Positions 17,753-25,360 of a stretch of 41,294 nucleotides of DNA are shown here, piece after piece. Under the pieces are notes generated by a model. It did not search any database. It saw only the letters and a program-made list of their open reading frames with translations, and was not told the origin of the DNA. This DNA is from a virus. The stretch spans positions 1 to 41,294 of the IMG/VR virus record IMGVR_UViG_3300037119_002665, one strand, 5' to 3'. The position numbers and the translations under genes were made by a program. Position 1 is the first letter of the stretch. Every line of letters starts with the position of its first letter.

Positions 17753-18102
17753 TATTCATATCTCCCGCGTGGTGAATACTGGGGAATATTCAGTAGCCCG
17801 AAGACACTACCACTTGGGATCACTATTCTAAAATGATACTCATCGTTGTCTACAAAGCAGTCAATGTATCCTTCATTATCGGTAACCAAAGGTTGAGCAA
17901 GAGTAGAAGCATTAGAAAAAGCAGAGTCATATAGAGTAGCCAACACAGGACTAGATAATACATTACCGTCGCTATCAATAGACGGAGTGTTGTCAGCTCT
18001 ATCTTTGTATACATAGACCTGAGCACCTACGATAGGCCTAAGGATTCCCTTGTCAACCCTCTGTATAGGGATCTTCAGGTGCCCGTAGATTTGGAGTGGC
18101 AC
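17752..18102 (-). CDS. Small virion protein, 116 aa
   Basis: The gene starts with GTG at 18102 right after the upstream stop, with AGGAGGGG before it. The sequence alternates short beta strands and turns (VGAQVYVYKD, VTDNEGYIDCFVDNDEYHF), like a small beta-sandwich resembling the collagen-binding or carboxypeptidase-regulatory fold sometimes found on phage particles. Unknown; probably a head-tail or decoration component from its place. Confidence 0.6.
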   Translation of the reverse strand: MPLQIYGHLKIPIQRVDKGILRPIVGAQVYVYKDRADNTPSIDSDGNVLSSPVLATLYDSAFSNASTLAQPLVTDNEGYIDCFVDNDEYHFRIVIPSGSVFGLLNIPQYSPRGRYE

Positions 18103-18513
18103 TTACCCCTCCTTATGATCCCCTTCGATTAGCACCCGAATCACCTTTGCGAGGGGGATACCCACCAGGGTCATCTTGTCAGGATTCCTTGCAGAAGGAC
18201 GCTCGATGAAGATTCGCTCATCCTCAATTTTCTTAATATCATACACGACATCATTATACTTGATCAGCTCACCGACAGTAAAGCCAGTAGTCTTCAAAGC
18301 CTCACGAGCACGAGCTTTCATCTCTTCACGAATAGCAAGCAGCTTCTTACCCGGCATGTTGGGAGGAAGGCCAATGGAGTCAGCATTCATCTCACCACGC
18401 TTCACCAGAATGGCTCGCAACTTACCCGGGAAATTATTCATATCAACTTGATACCCCGAGTGAGTAACAATAATATTTGTAGTAGGGCCATCCTCAACGG
18501 TGGTCCGGCTCAT
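18103..18513 (-). CDS. Hypothetical head-region protein, 136 aa
   Basis: The protein is basic and charged with no membrane segment. It includes the helix KKLLAIREEMKARAREALK and the beta segment VVYDIKKIEDERIFIERP. The ATG at 18513 follows GGGGGTAT and overlaps the zinc protein by 20 bases. Its position between the decoration-like gene and the adaptor-like gene suggests a head-completion role, but I recognise no family. Confidence 0.65.
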   Translation of the reverse strand: MSRTTVEDGPTTNIIVTHSGYQVDMNNFPGKLRAILVKRGEMNADSIGLPPNMPGKKLLAIREEMKARAREALKTTGFTVGELIKYNDVVYDIKKIEDERIFIERPSARNPDKMTLVGIPLAKVIRVLIEGDHKEG

Positions 18514-18688
18514 TACGATACCCCCTAAGCCAAAGCTTAACTTCCCAATACCACACTATCATTTCTTCAAGGAAGTTAGAGGGATTGGTCTGGGTCACCA
18601 TACGACAGCCGCACCTACATGACCCCTTCTTGAGAATGTCCATTTCAAGCCACATTCTCCTGCAGTCGCGGCATCGAAGTAGTTCCAT
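18494..18688 (-). CDS. Small zinc-binding protein, 64 aa
   Basis: The real start is ATG at 18688, preceded by GGGGG and TTGG; the open frame extends further upstream only because it shadows the decoration gene. Cysteines are arranged C-x2-C (CRDC) and CRCGC, indicating one zinc site. The rest is Trp- and Leu-rich (MIVWYWEVKLWLRGY). Overlap with the next gene is 20 bases. Similar tiny zinc proteins occur elsewhere in this genome. Function unknown. Confidence 0.7.
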   Translation of the reverse strand: MELLRCRDCRRMWLEMDILKKGSCRCGCRMVTQTNPSNFLEEMIVWYWEVKLWLRGYRNEPDHR

Positions 18689-18710
18689 AACCAACCCCCT
18701 AACAGTCAAA

Positions 18711-19121
18711 TTACATGCAGCGCAGCCATGCCTTGATACGGGAGCTAGCTGTGGCCGTGATAGCATAACCAAGCTGAGCCACCGGATCATCAGCTGTAAC
18801 ACCAAGCCCCACCGAGTTAGCTGTAGCTGAGGACTTGATCGCACCACCAGCCGTGACACCAGCCGCTGCCTTGACACTGGCATGATACCCGTAGACCTGA
18901 ATCTTACCAAACTCACCGACCGGAATGTCCTTACCCGAAACAACTCCGGCACAGATAAGCTGGGTAGCCACGGCACCAGCACCCTTAACCGAGATCCCGT
19001 CGGCAGCCGTCTGATCACCGATCACAAGATCCCCATTCACCAAGGCGACCGTATCGCTGTTCTTCATGATAGCGAAAACCGCCTCAGGCAAAGTACGCCC
19101 AGTGATTCTAGGGATTAACAT
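18711..19121 (-). CDS. Head decoration/stabilisation-like protein (DUF2190-like), 136 aa
   Basis: The product is rich in Ala, Gly and Val with few charges. The pattern ADGISVKGAGAVATQLI, GKIQVYGYHASVKAAAGVTAGG and a C-terminal AITATASSRIKAW resembles DUF2190-type capsid decoration proteins, usually encoded next to the major capsid gene as here. The base composition is more GC-rich than neighbouring genes. It starts at 19121 after GGAGG and is preceded by control element copy C, so it can be expressed at a higher level than its neighbours. Confidence 0.7.
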   Translation of the reverse strand: MLIPRITGRTLPEAVFAIMKNSDTVALVNGDLVIGDQTAADGISVKGAGAVATQLICAGVVSGKDIPVGEFGKIQVYGYHASVKAAAGVTAGGAIKSSATANSVGLGVTADDPVAQLGYAITATASSRIKAWLRCM

Positions 19122-19218
19122 TTGTTTCCTCCAAATGCAGGAGTTTAATTTTATGATTGAGGATATTGATCAAATTTTCAGTGCACACGCTCCCTAGTGT
19201 ATTTTCTAAAGGGAGTAT
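19122..19218 (-). promoter_or_regulatory. Four-copy control element, copy C (upstream of decoration-like gene)
   Basis: On the minus strand ATACTCCC begins at 19218, 97 bases before the ATG at 19121. It is followed by CACTAGGGAG (complement ends near 19190), GTGC, CTGAAAATT (complement of 19173-19181), ATATC and TAAAATTAAAC (complement of 19143-19153), then GGAGG. The order, spacing (19 bases between the AT boxes) and sequence match copy A, and most of the same stretch matches copy D. ATACTCCCT can pair with AGGGAG downstream in a 6-bp stem. Confidence 0.75.
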
Positions 19219-19251
19219 AGCGCCCTTCTCAAAAGGATAATATCCTCAATC
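19155..19251. repeat. 13-bp perfect inverted repeat flanking copy C
   Basis: GATTGAGGATATT (19155-19167) is inverted as AATATCCTCAATC (19239-19251), with 71 bases between. The same ATTGAGGATA core occurs in copy D at 34889-34898. The arms bracket the ATACTCCC/GGGAG hairpin, so either a long stem or a pair of protein-binding sites is possible. Confidence 0.75.
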
Positions 19252-19283
19252 CCATTTTTGAACTTTGAAGCGCTCGATTAGTA

Positions 19284-20246
19284 CTAAGCGGTGATACCGT
19301 CCATGACACCCTGACGAGCAGCATTCGAAGTAACCAGGTTACCCATCAGAAGAATCTGAGCCGTCTTCGCATCCTGGTTCTCAGGACGCACGAACTCAGT
19401 CGTGATGAGATCCGATTCCTTATCGATTACGGCTTCCAGGTAATTCGAGTTCAACATATAGAGAGCACCCGAGGTGCACTGCTCATCGAAGCCAATAACC
19501 ATACCCTTGAACTTCAGGTTCTGGAAACCAGCATCACCCGTAGTCTTGTCCTCGAAGCGCTCGTTAGGAACGAGAATCTTCTCATAGAACTCGAACACGG
19601 ACTGAGTAGTGAGACCGATATCCGGATGCTCGTTACCACGGCTGGACGAATTGTACAGAGTGCGCATTTTATCCAGACCGTTAGTAGTAAACGAACCCAC
19701 CGTACCCAGGAACTGGTTCCTCCACCAGGTGTTCAATGCATCATTACGATCGATACCCGCCAACGTACCCCAGGCAGCACCATTCTCCACCAGAAGCTGG
19801 AGACCAAACATATCCTTAGAGTCATTGCCTGTACCATCGCCGAACCACTGACGGTTGATCTCATCACGCATCGAGATCTCTGCCTGCTCGACCTTCGCCT
19901 TCAGAAGGCCAATCAGCTTCTGCTCACCCGAGTTCTGGCGCTCTTCCTTACGGGAGATGCTGATGCTGCCAGCAACCTGCTTCCAGGGATACTTGGCAGC
20001 GGTCAGACCTTCCTGGGGTGTCACATCCAGAACTTCATAACCCTCGTACGAGCGAACAGTGGAGTTCTTGCCGTACATCAACTGCACGACGATAGACTCA
20101 CCACCATCCTCTAACTTCTTCTTACCCTTCTGCGTCAACCACCAGAAGAGCATGAAGGACGTACTCAGGTTATCAGAAAACGTCTTACGATAGTTCGCAA
20201 GAGTCGTTGATAACAGGGCATCAAAATTCGGATTGCCGGCTGCCAT
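19284..20246 (-). CDS. Major capsid protein (HK97-type)
   Basis: The 320-aa product has features of an HK97-fold major capsid protein: an N-arm helix (FDALLSTTLANYRKTFSDNL), an early GGESIVVQLMYGKNSTVRSYEGYE strand region (E-loop), a spine helix (KAKVEQAEISMRDEINRQWFGD), and a C-terminal FVRPENQDAKTAQILLMGNLV strand. It lies just downstream of the scaffold gene. Codon use is GC-richer and more biased than in most neighbours, as expected for a highly expressed gene. It is followed by the 160-base spacer with copy C. Confidence 0.85.
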   Translation of the reverse strand: MAAGNPNFDALLSTTLANYRKTFSDNLSTSFMLFWWLTQKGKKKLEDGGESIVVQLMYGKNSTVRSYEGYEVLDVTPQEGLTAAKYPWKQVAGSISISRKEERQNSGEQKLIGLLKAKVEQAEISMRDEINRQWFGDGTGNDSKDMFGLQLLVENGAAWGTLAGIDRNDALNTWWRNQFLGTVGSFTTNGLDKMRTLYNSSSRGNEHPDIGLTTQSVFEFYEKILVPNERFEDKTTGDAGFQNLKFKGMVIGFDEQCTSGALYMLNSNYLEAVIDKESDLITTEFVRPENQDAKTAQILLMGNLVTSNAARQGVMDGITA

Positions 20247-20257
20247 TAGTTATCTCC

Positions 20258-21082
20258 TTATGCTTTACCGTTGGCATGTTGCTGCTTAGCCAATGCAAAG
20301 GCTTCTTCGATAGTCTTAGGCACAACGGTAGTCGTCTTATTGATATTAGATCCCCGAGTAGGCTTAGTAATATTCCCCTTCTTCTTTGCTGAGATACTGG
20401 TGCCAATCCGATCACCAAGTAACTCAATCAATTCAGGAAAGGAAACAATAGCTAAAGCTTGCTCGAAGGTGTGGTTAGGGTTATTTGCCAGATGCTCCCT
20501 AAGCTCAGGCCGGAAATTATCAAAGAAAGGATACTTAGTCGTAAACCCATTCCATTCCTCTGTCAGCTTCTCTTGTTCACGTTCTTGCTGTAGAGGAGTA
20601 AGTTCTTCCTTGACGATCTCCCGCATCCGAGTATCAACAGCATCTGGTTCATCTGTTCTTTCTTCCCGGCGACGGAAGCGGTTCTGAGGTTGCACCCCAT
20701 TCATATCTTCCATAAACTTCTGGAACTGGGGTAATCTAGCAAGCTCATCAAAAGCCTGAGCCTTCTTGGCAACTCCAGCTAAGCTATGCATCTTCTTCGT
20801 GAAAGATGCTTGCATTCTACGGAAAGCGGGCTTAAGTTCCTCAGGTAAGTTATTAGGATCATGGAATAACAGTTCCCGTGCCTTAGCCTGATCTTGAGTC
20901 TGCTTTTCCTCAATAGTAGTACTTTCCGCAGATTCTGTAGTCTCACCATCAGTAGTCGTGTCCTGCTCCGAGGCAGCGCCTTCTTCGGTCGATTCAACTT
21001 CCACTTCCGGGGCGTTACCACCTGCCGGAACCTGGGTTGAATTACCGGTGCCTGCTCCTCCATCAGGAGAAAGTAACTTCAT
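20258..21082 (-). CDS. Scaffolding protein, 274 aa
   Basis: A very acidic, Thr/Ser/Glu-rich N-terminus (about residues 1-65) precedes Gln-, Lys- and Arg-rich helical segments and a basic C-terminus (SAKKKGNITKPTRG then FALAKQQHANGKA). Acidic/low-complexity N-terminus, helical middle and basic C-terminus immediately upstream of the capsid gene is the standard scaffold layout. No protease motif was seen. Ribosome-binding site AGGTGGGG precedes the ATG. Confidence 0.8.
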   Translation of the reverse strand: MKLLSPDGGAGTGNSTQVPAGGNAPEVEVESTEEGAASEQDTTTDGETTESAESTTIEEKQTQDQAKARELLFHDPNNLPEELKPAFRRMQASFTKKMHSLAGVAKKAQAFDELARLPQFQKFMEDMNGVQPQNRFRRREERTDEPDAVDTRMREIVKEELTPLQQEREQEKLTEEWNGFTTKYPFFDNFRPELREHLANNPNHTFEQALAIVSFPELIELLGDRIGTSISAKKKGNITKPTRGSNINKTTTVVPKTIEEAFALAKQQHANGKA

Positions 21083-21086
21083 TGTG

Positions 21087-21389
21087 TTACCCCACCTCTC
21101 TTGTGTTAGTCTTTTCTAACAGTTTACGGTACTCAGCTTTACTTCCCACAGTAACCGGGCGATGGCCCAGGTTCTCGATAACCCTTTCCTGAGCTATTCC
21201 CTTAGAAGGCCAATAAGCTCCGGAGGGACTACCTTTGACACCAAGGCCAGAACCCGAAATGCTGATCCTAGAAACCAGTGGTCTGGCCCGCTTACCACAG
21301 ACTGCACACTTTGTTGTCTTAGGTTTCTTAGTATGGTGACGGTCAATTTCTGTCACATGACCAAGAATACATCCATAATCATATCTCAT
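21087..21389 (-). CDS. Zinc-ribbon protein, 100 aa
   Basis: The protein begins MRYDYGCILGHVTEIDRH and has CAVCGKRARP, giving a C/H plus CxxC zinc ribbon like FmdB-type regulatory zinc ribbons found in phage head clusters. It overlaps the portal stop by 4 bases. The C-terminal half is basic and helical. Function in head assembly is unknown. Confidence 0.7.
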   Translation of the reverse strand: MRYDYGCILGHVTEIDRHHTKKPKTTKCAVCGKRARPLVSRISISGSGLGVKGSPSGAYWPSKGIAQERVIENLGHRPVTVGSKAEYRKLLEKTNTREVG

Positions 21390-23275
21390 AACTTCACCAA
21401 TGCTCCACCCCCAATGCCTCCAGGAGTGGGAACTGCTACGCTTTGGTCGATGCCCTGCTTAATGCTGGTTGAATCGGGTACTCCGCCTTCCCCAATGGGT
21501 GGCCCCCCTTCACCAGGTTCAGTAGGCTCGGGCACCGACCCATCAGGATTTGCCATCATAGCATCTTGCATTCTCTTCTGCTTAAGCATTGCAGCAAGTT
21601 GGTTATTCAAATAAGATTCAGGATCAGTAAGACGATACTTCCTAACCATCTCAAGACGAATCTTGATAGGATCGAAGTAAGGATCGTTAGCAGTCAATTG
21701 ATAGAACTCATTAAACTGCTGACGGTCGACGTCGGGATTAATGGGCACAGATGACCCATAAGTAACTTCAAACATGAAGTCACCAGCCAACGTCCTATCG
21801 TCATTAAGCTGAACCCAACTGATAGCTCCTTCACCAATGATTGGAAATACAAGATCTTGAGTCATGAACTTCTGGGAGATAGAAGCTATATTCTTAGTGA
21901 TCCTACCCACAAAGGTAGTAACAACATCCAAGCGCTCATCGTTACGATTACGTGACTGGCCTTCAACGATAGCAGCCTCAGTCGCCGTCTTAGCACCCTG
22001 TGATGTGTTACCTCTTTGATATGTAGTGATTCCCGAAATCTCAGTAATATCAGCCTTAACTCTTTGCTCAACAGCATAAGCTTCAGGAGGAAGAGCGGCA
22101 TCTTGAACAGGCATAACTGCTGTACGAGCATCATCTGCTGAAGTAGCAATCACTGACCCATCATCACCCTTCTCAAGCTTAGCTAGTTCTTCAGTGGTGA
22201 ACACACCCTCACTGTATACATACCGACGATTATATCTCTTGCGATGATTAACCATTTGACTACGAGTCTGGTTAAGCTCAAGTAACTGAGGTTCCCAAGG
22301 CTCTACATCGCTTAAAGGATAGAACTCATCTGGTACGTCATTGAACTTCAACATGACATAGGGATGTCGAGAATCCAAGAATCTGTACTCATTAGTCTTG
22401 AAATCATAGCAATGCTCATCGTTATCTGAGATCATGTAGATACAACCTTCACGGAGATCCCAGACCTCATACATCACCTTGTATTGTAAATCCTTATCAC
22501 TAATAGTTCCCGACTGAGATATCGAAGTTCCCCTCTTCTGAAGCAACTTATAGACATCAGTAGAAGGGGACAGATCCTTTGGAAGGTCCCAGTCGGGGTG
22601 GTTCTCAAGATCTATCATAGGCATTACTATCTGCTCAGCAATCCAGGGTAACTCCTCGGGCCTTTGACTATAGGCAGGAACCACCATACGGAATGGTGAT
22701 GTCCGTAATGCCCAAGGACGTTCCTGAACAATCTTCTCGTTAGGCGCGGCTGCGTATCTTTGCTTGTTCTCTTCGGAATAGTTATCCTCTTCCTCTTCAC
22801 TAGAAGCCACCCCCATGATTGATAAAGCATAATCAATAAGAGTTTGCTTCTTTTCTTTCTCTTCTTCAATTGCCTCGAACTGGGTAGCAAACCCTGTCTT
22901 GATCCAGCTATGACCACAAAGAAGAGCATCGAGGATAGTGAGCTTCACTTCAGTTTTAAGATCGATCTCACGGAAGATATAACGAATGAACTTCTGCATA
23001 TCATATGCAGCTTGCTGATATTTCTCTTGCCTGGGAACCACTACTACATCTGGGTTCTTAGAGTAAATAGATGGGATAATAACTTTCACCATTGGATGAA
23101 CAAGATTAACACCAATGTAATCAGCTTGATTAGCCGGCATTACATCAATAAACTTGTTCTGCATATATCCAATGAATCGCATCCACTTGTCTTCGTGGGG
23201 TTGCCTAAAGGCTTCACCCAACTTGATGCGTTCCTGCCACTCTTTAACTTGAGTAGCAGAGAGCTTCTTAGCCAT
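21386..23275 (-). CDS. Portal protein
   Basis: The 629-aa product has the portal signature: a charged N-terminal helix (VKEWQERIKLGEAFRQ), NLVHPMVKVIIPSIYSKNPD and VVVPRQEKYQ, a wing region with acidic low-complexity EEEEDNYSEENKQR, then a helical stem (QLLELNQTRSQMVNHRKRYN) and a C-terminal helical segment with Gly/Pro-rich tail. It forms the dodecameric DNA channel in the capsid. It sits directly downstream of TerL in the usual order. Length fits podovirus portals. Confidence 0.85.
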   Translation of the reverse strand: MAKKLSATQVKEWQERIKLGEAFRQPHEDKWMRFIGYMQNKFIDVMPANQADYIGVNLVHPMVKVIIPSIYSKNPDVVVVPRQEKYQQAAYDMQKFIRYIFREIDLKTEVKLTILDALLCGHSWIKTGFATQFEAIEEEKEKKQTLIDYALSIMGVASSEEEEDNYSEENKQRYAAAPNEKIVQERPWALRTSPFRMVVPAYSQRPEELPWIAEQIVMPMIDLENHPDWDLPKDLSPSTDVYKLLQKRGTSISQSGTISDKDLQYKVMYEVWDLREGCIYMISDNDEHCYDFKTNEYRFLDSRHPYVMLKFNDVPDEFYPLSDVEPWEPQLLELNQTRSQMVNHRKRYNRRYVYSEGVFTTEELAKLEKGDDGSVIATSADDARTAVMPVQDAALPPEAYAVEQRVKADITEISGITTYQRGNTSQGAKTATEAAIVEGQSRNRNDERLDVVTTFVGRITKNIASISQKFMTQDLVFPIIGEGAISWVQLNDDRTLAGDFMFEVTYGSSVPINPDVDRQQFNEFYQLTANDPYFDPIKIRLEMVRKYRLTDPESYLNNQLAAMLKQKRMQDAMMANPDGSVPEPTEPGEGGPPIGEGGVPDSTSIKQGIDQSVAVPTPGGIGGGALVKL

Positions 23276-23277
23276 AG

Positions 23278-24819
23278 TTACCTCACGTTTAATGCACCAA
23301 GCCGATGACGATCTTTCTTCTTACCTTTCATCTTAGCTCTAAGAGCATCAAGAGACCTAGGGTGATGCTTCCTGATAATAGTCTTAATCAACGGTCTCTT
23401 CATCAATTGATCTTGGTAAGCTAGAGCATCAACACAGTCATCGTTCGCAACTCTAGGATAACGAAGAAGCTCATCCATGAGGATAGCAATATTGCCTTCT
23501 AGCGTTGCAAGGCTCGTACCCGGGACCTTGAAGAGGCCAGACTTCCAATAAGGTACCATGCTACGAATACGCATCTTCTTCGTTATCTTAGTATCTGTAT
23601 GTAATTCAACAAGAGGTAATCTCTTAACTCCACGTCTCTGGATCTCTGCTTTAACAAATCGATAGTAACTCTTCTGCCATGCTACAGATTCAAAGCCTAT
23701 CTTCTCGGGCTTCCAAGTATTGTATACATCAAAGAGGTTTTCAATAGTATCATACTCATCCATCTTAGCTCGGCGTACTTCAAGGATGTAAGCTACCCAA
23801 TCATGGCCAATACCACAAGTAACCATAGAACAGTAGTCATTACCATCCTCATCTCTCATGGGATCTACTGTAGTATAGATACGCTTGAGATCTGGAAGTT
23901 CTTCAGAGTCATAGAACTTAACCCAACTACTCTTGAAGATAGCCGAGTCATCATCTACTGGTTCATTCTGATACTGACAACTGAAGATATATGGCCCCTG
24001 CTCAAGCTTCTGGTCCTCAAGGAATTCCCATGATAATCGTTCGGGCCAGAGAAGAGTCCCATCCTCATTGATTGCTCTTTCAATCTTAATATGATAGCGC
24101 TTCTTAAGGCCTTTCTCTTTACGTTCTCTTTCCTTATCAATCACCCAACCAAAGAGATCGTCATAATGCCAACGAGTCCCAATGATAATCAACTTACCAC
24201 CAGGATCAAGTAGAGAGAGAAGAAGCTTATACCAAGTCTTCACTTTCTCAATCTGTTCTCTAGTGGTAATGTTCTTGCTTGAATGTGGGTCATCGATAAT
24301 GATTAGATCATAGTGAAGACCAACCTTTGTTACATCAATACCAGCACAAGTGATTGTAGGTTCTTTACGCCATATTGTTCTAGTAGCAATAGTGATCTCT
24401 TTCTCCGACCACTTAGTTCTACCTTTGATATTACCATATAACTTCTTGAATTCTTCGTTGTTCTCAATGTGGCCCTTGATTTCACTCAAGAACTTCATTG
24501 AAGTATTAAACTCTTCTGAAGCTATAAGGATACGTACGTTGGGGTTTCTTACCATCTCCCGTGTACTATATCCAATTGTGATACAGGATGTTTTGAGGGA
24601 GCCTCGCGGCTCTAATAGCAGGATCTTACGTCTTTTCTCATTCTCAACAAGTCGACACATCTCACCATGGAACCCATCCTCATCAGTCATGTCAGAGTAG
24701 TTGAGGATGTACTTGTCGAAGAAGTGTAAGTCTCTAAGCCCCCTTAACCTTTTCTTGGCCACTAACAATTCTTTGAAGCGATTACGCTGAGTAGCTTTAA
24801 TTGATTCGCTTACTTGCAT
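23278..24819 (-). CDS. Terminase large subunit (TerL)
   Basis: The 513-aa product has the ATPase plus RNase H-like nuclease layout. A non-canonical Walker A (EPRGSLKTS, residues 70-78), Walker B (LIIIDDPHS), and a coupling motif (IIIGTRWHYDD) are visible. The nuclease part has YTTVDPMRDE with the first Asp, FESVAW, and NDDCVDALAYQ with the last Asp. It drives DNA packaging into the portal. Start at 24819 lies inside the TerS gene (23-base overlap), consistent with coupled translation. Confidence 0.93.
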   Translation of the reverse strand: MQVSESIKATQRNRFKELLVAKKRLRGLRDLHFFDKYILNYSDMTDEDGFHGEMCRLVENEKRRKILLLEPRGSLKTSCITIGYSTREMVRNPNVRILIASEEFNTSMKFLSEIKGHIENNEEFKKLYGNIKGRTKWSEKEITIATRTIWRKEPTITCAGIDVTKVGLHYDLIIIDDPHSSKNITTREQIEKVKTWYKLLLSLLDPGGKLIIIGTRWHYDDLFGWVIDKERERKEKGLKKRYHIKIERAINEDGTLLWPERLSWEFLEDQKLEQGPYIFSCQYQNEPVDDDSAIFKSSWVKFYDSEELPDLKRIYTTVDPMRDEDGNDYCSMVTCGIGHDWVAYILEVRRAKMDEYDTIENLFDVYNTWKPEKIGFESVAWQKSYYRFVKAEIQRRGVKRLPLVELHTDTKITKKMRIRSMVPYWKSGLFKVPGTSLATLEGNIAILMDELLRYPRVANDDCVDALAYQDQLMKRPLIKTIIRKHHPRSLDALRAKMKGKKKDRHRLGALNVR

Positions 24820-25351
24820 TGTCTAGCCCCAACTCTTCAGTAAGCTTAGCAAGCTCAGCATCAACATCAGCTTCATTAAGGACTGCAGTAACCTGCTCTT
24901 CCTTAAGGTTAATATTCTTCTGAAGGTCACCAATCATCTCGAAGTACATCTTAAGGATCTTAGGATTACCAGCCTTAATCCTCTTGAATAAAAGTCTCCA
25001 TGCTTCATGACGCATACGAGTCTTGCGTAATGTAATCTGCTTATCTAACTCCTTCATGAAGACAGGATCATTACGCCAGTTGTGGTAAGTACGAGTAGCA
25101 CACCCCACCTGTCCCGCGATATAGTCAGGACTATGGTTCCCCTCAAAATCGATAAGAAGTTCAATAGCCTTAGCTTGCTGTTCACTAACAACCATCTTAT
25201 CATTCTTACTTTCAATCTGACTTCTCTTTACACCAAGCTGCCGAAGTTGGTTCTTCCGGAGCTTAATCCTCTCCTGAAGCTTCCTCTCATGAGCCGTTAA
25301 AAACTCAGCATGAAGAGTAACCTTCTTAGGCCTAGAGGATTCCTTAGCCAT
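24797..25351 (-). CDS. Terminase small subunit (TerS)
   Basis: The 184-aa product is strongly basic and helical, with a helix-turn-helix (YIAGQVGCATRTYHNWRND, residues about 84-102) like the DNA-binding domain of phBC6A51-type small terminases. A coiled-coil oligomerisation helix and acidic C-terminus follow. It is adjacent to and overlaps TerL, as expected. It should recognise the packaging site. AGGAG before the ATG. Confidence 0.75.
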   Translation of the reverse strand: MAKESSRPKKVTLHAEFLTAHERKLQERIKLRKNQLRQLGVKRSQIESKNDKMVVSEQQAKAIELLIDFEGNHSPDYIAGQVGCATRTYHNWRNDPVFMKELDKQITLRKTRMRHEAWRLLFKRIKAGNPKILKMYFEMIGDLQKNINLKEEQVTAVLNEADVDAELAKLTEELGLDNASKRIN

Positions 25352-25360
25352 AGTTAACTC

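Noticed and set aside
18689-19018. Upstream extension of the small zinc protein to 174 aa
   Set aside because: This part overlaps the decoration-like gene in another frame and is Arg/Leu-rich without support; ATG at 18688 has its own site.
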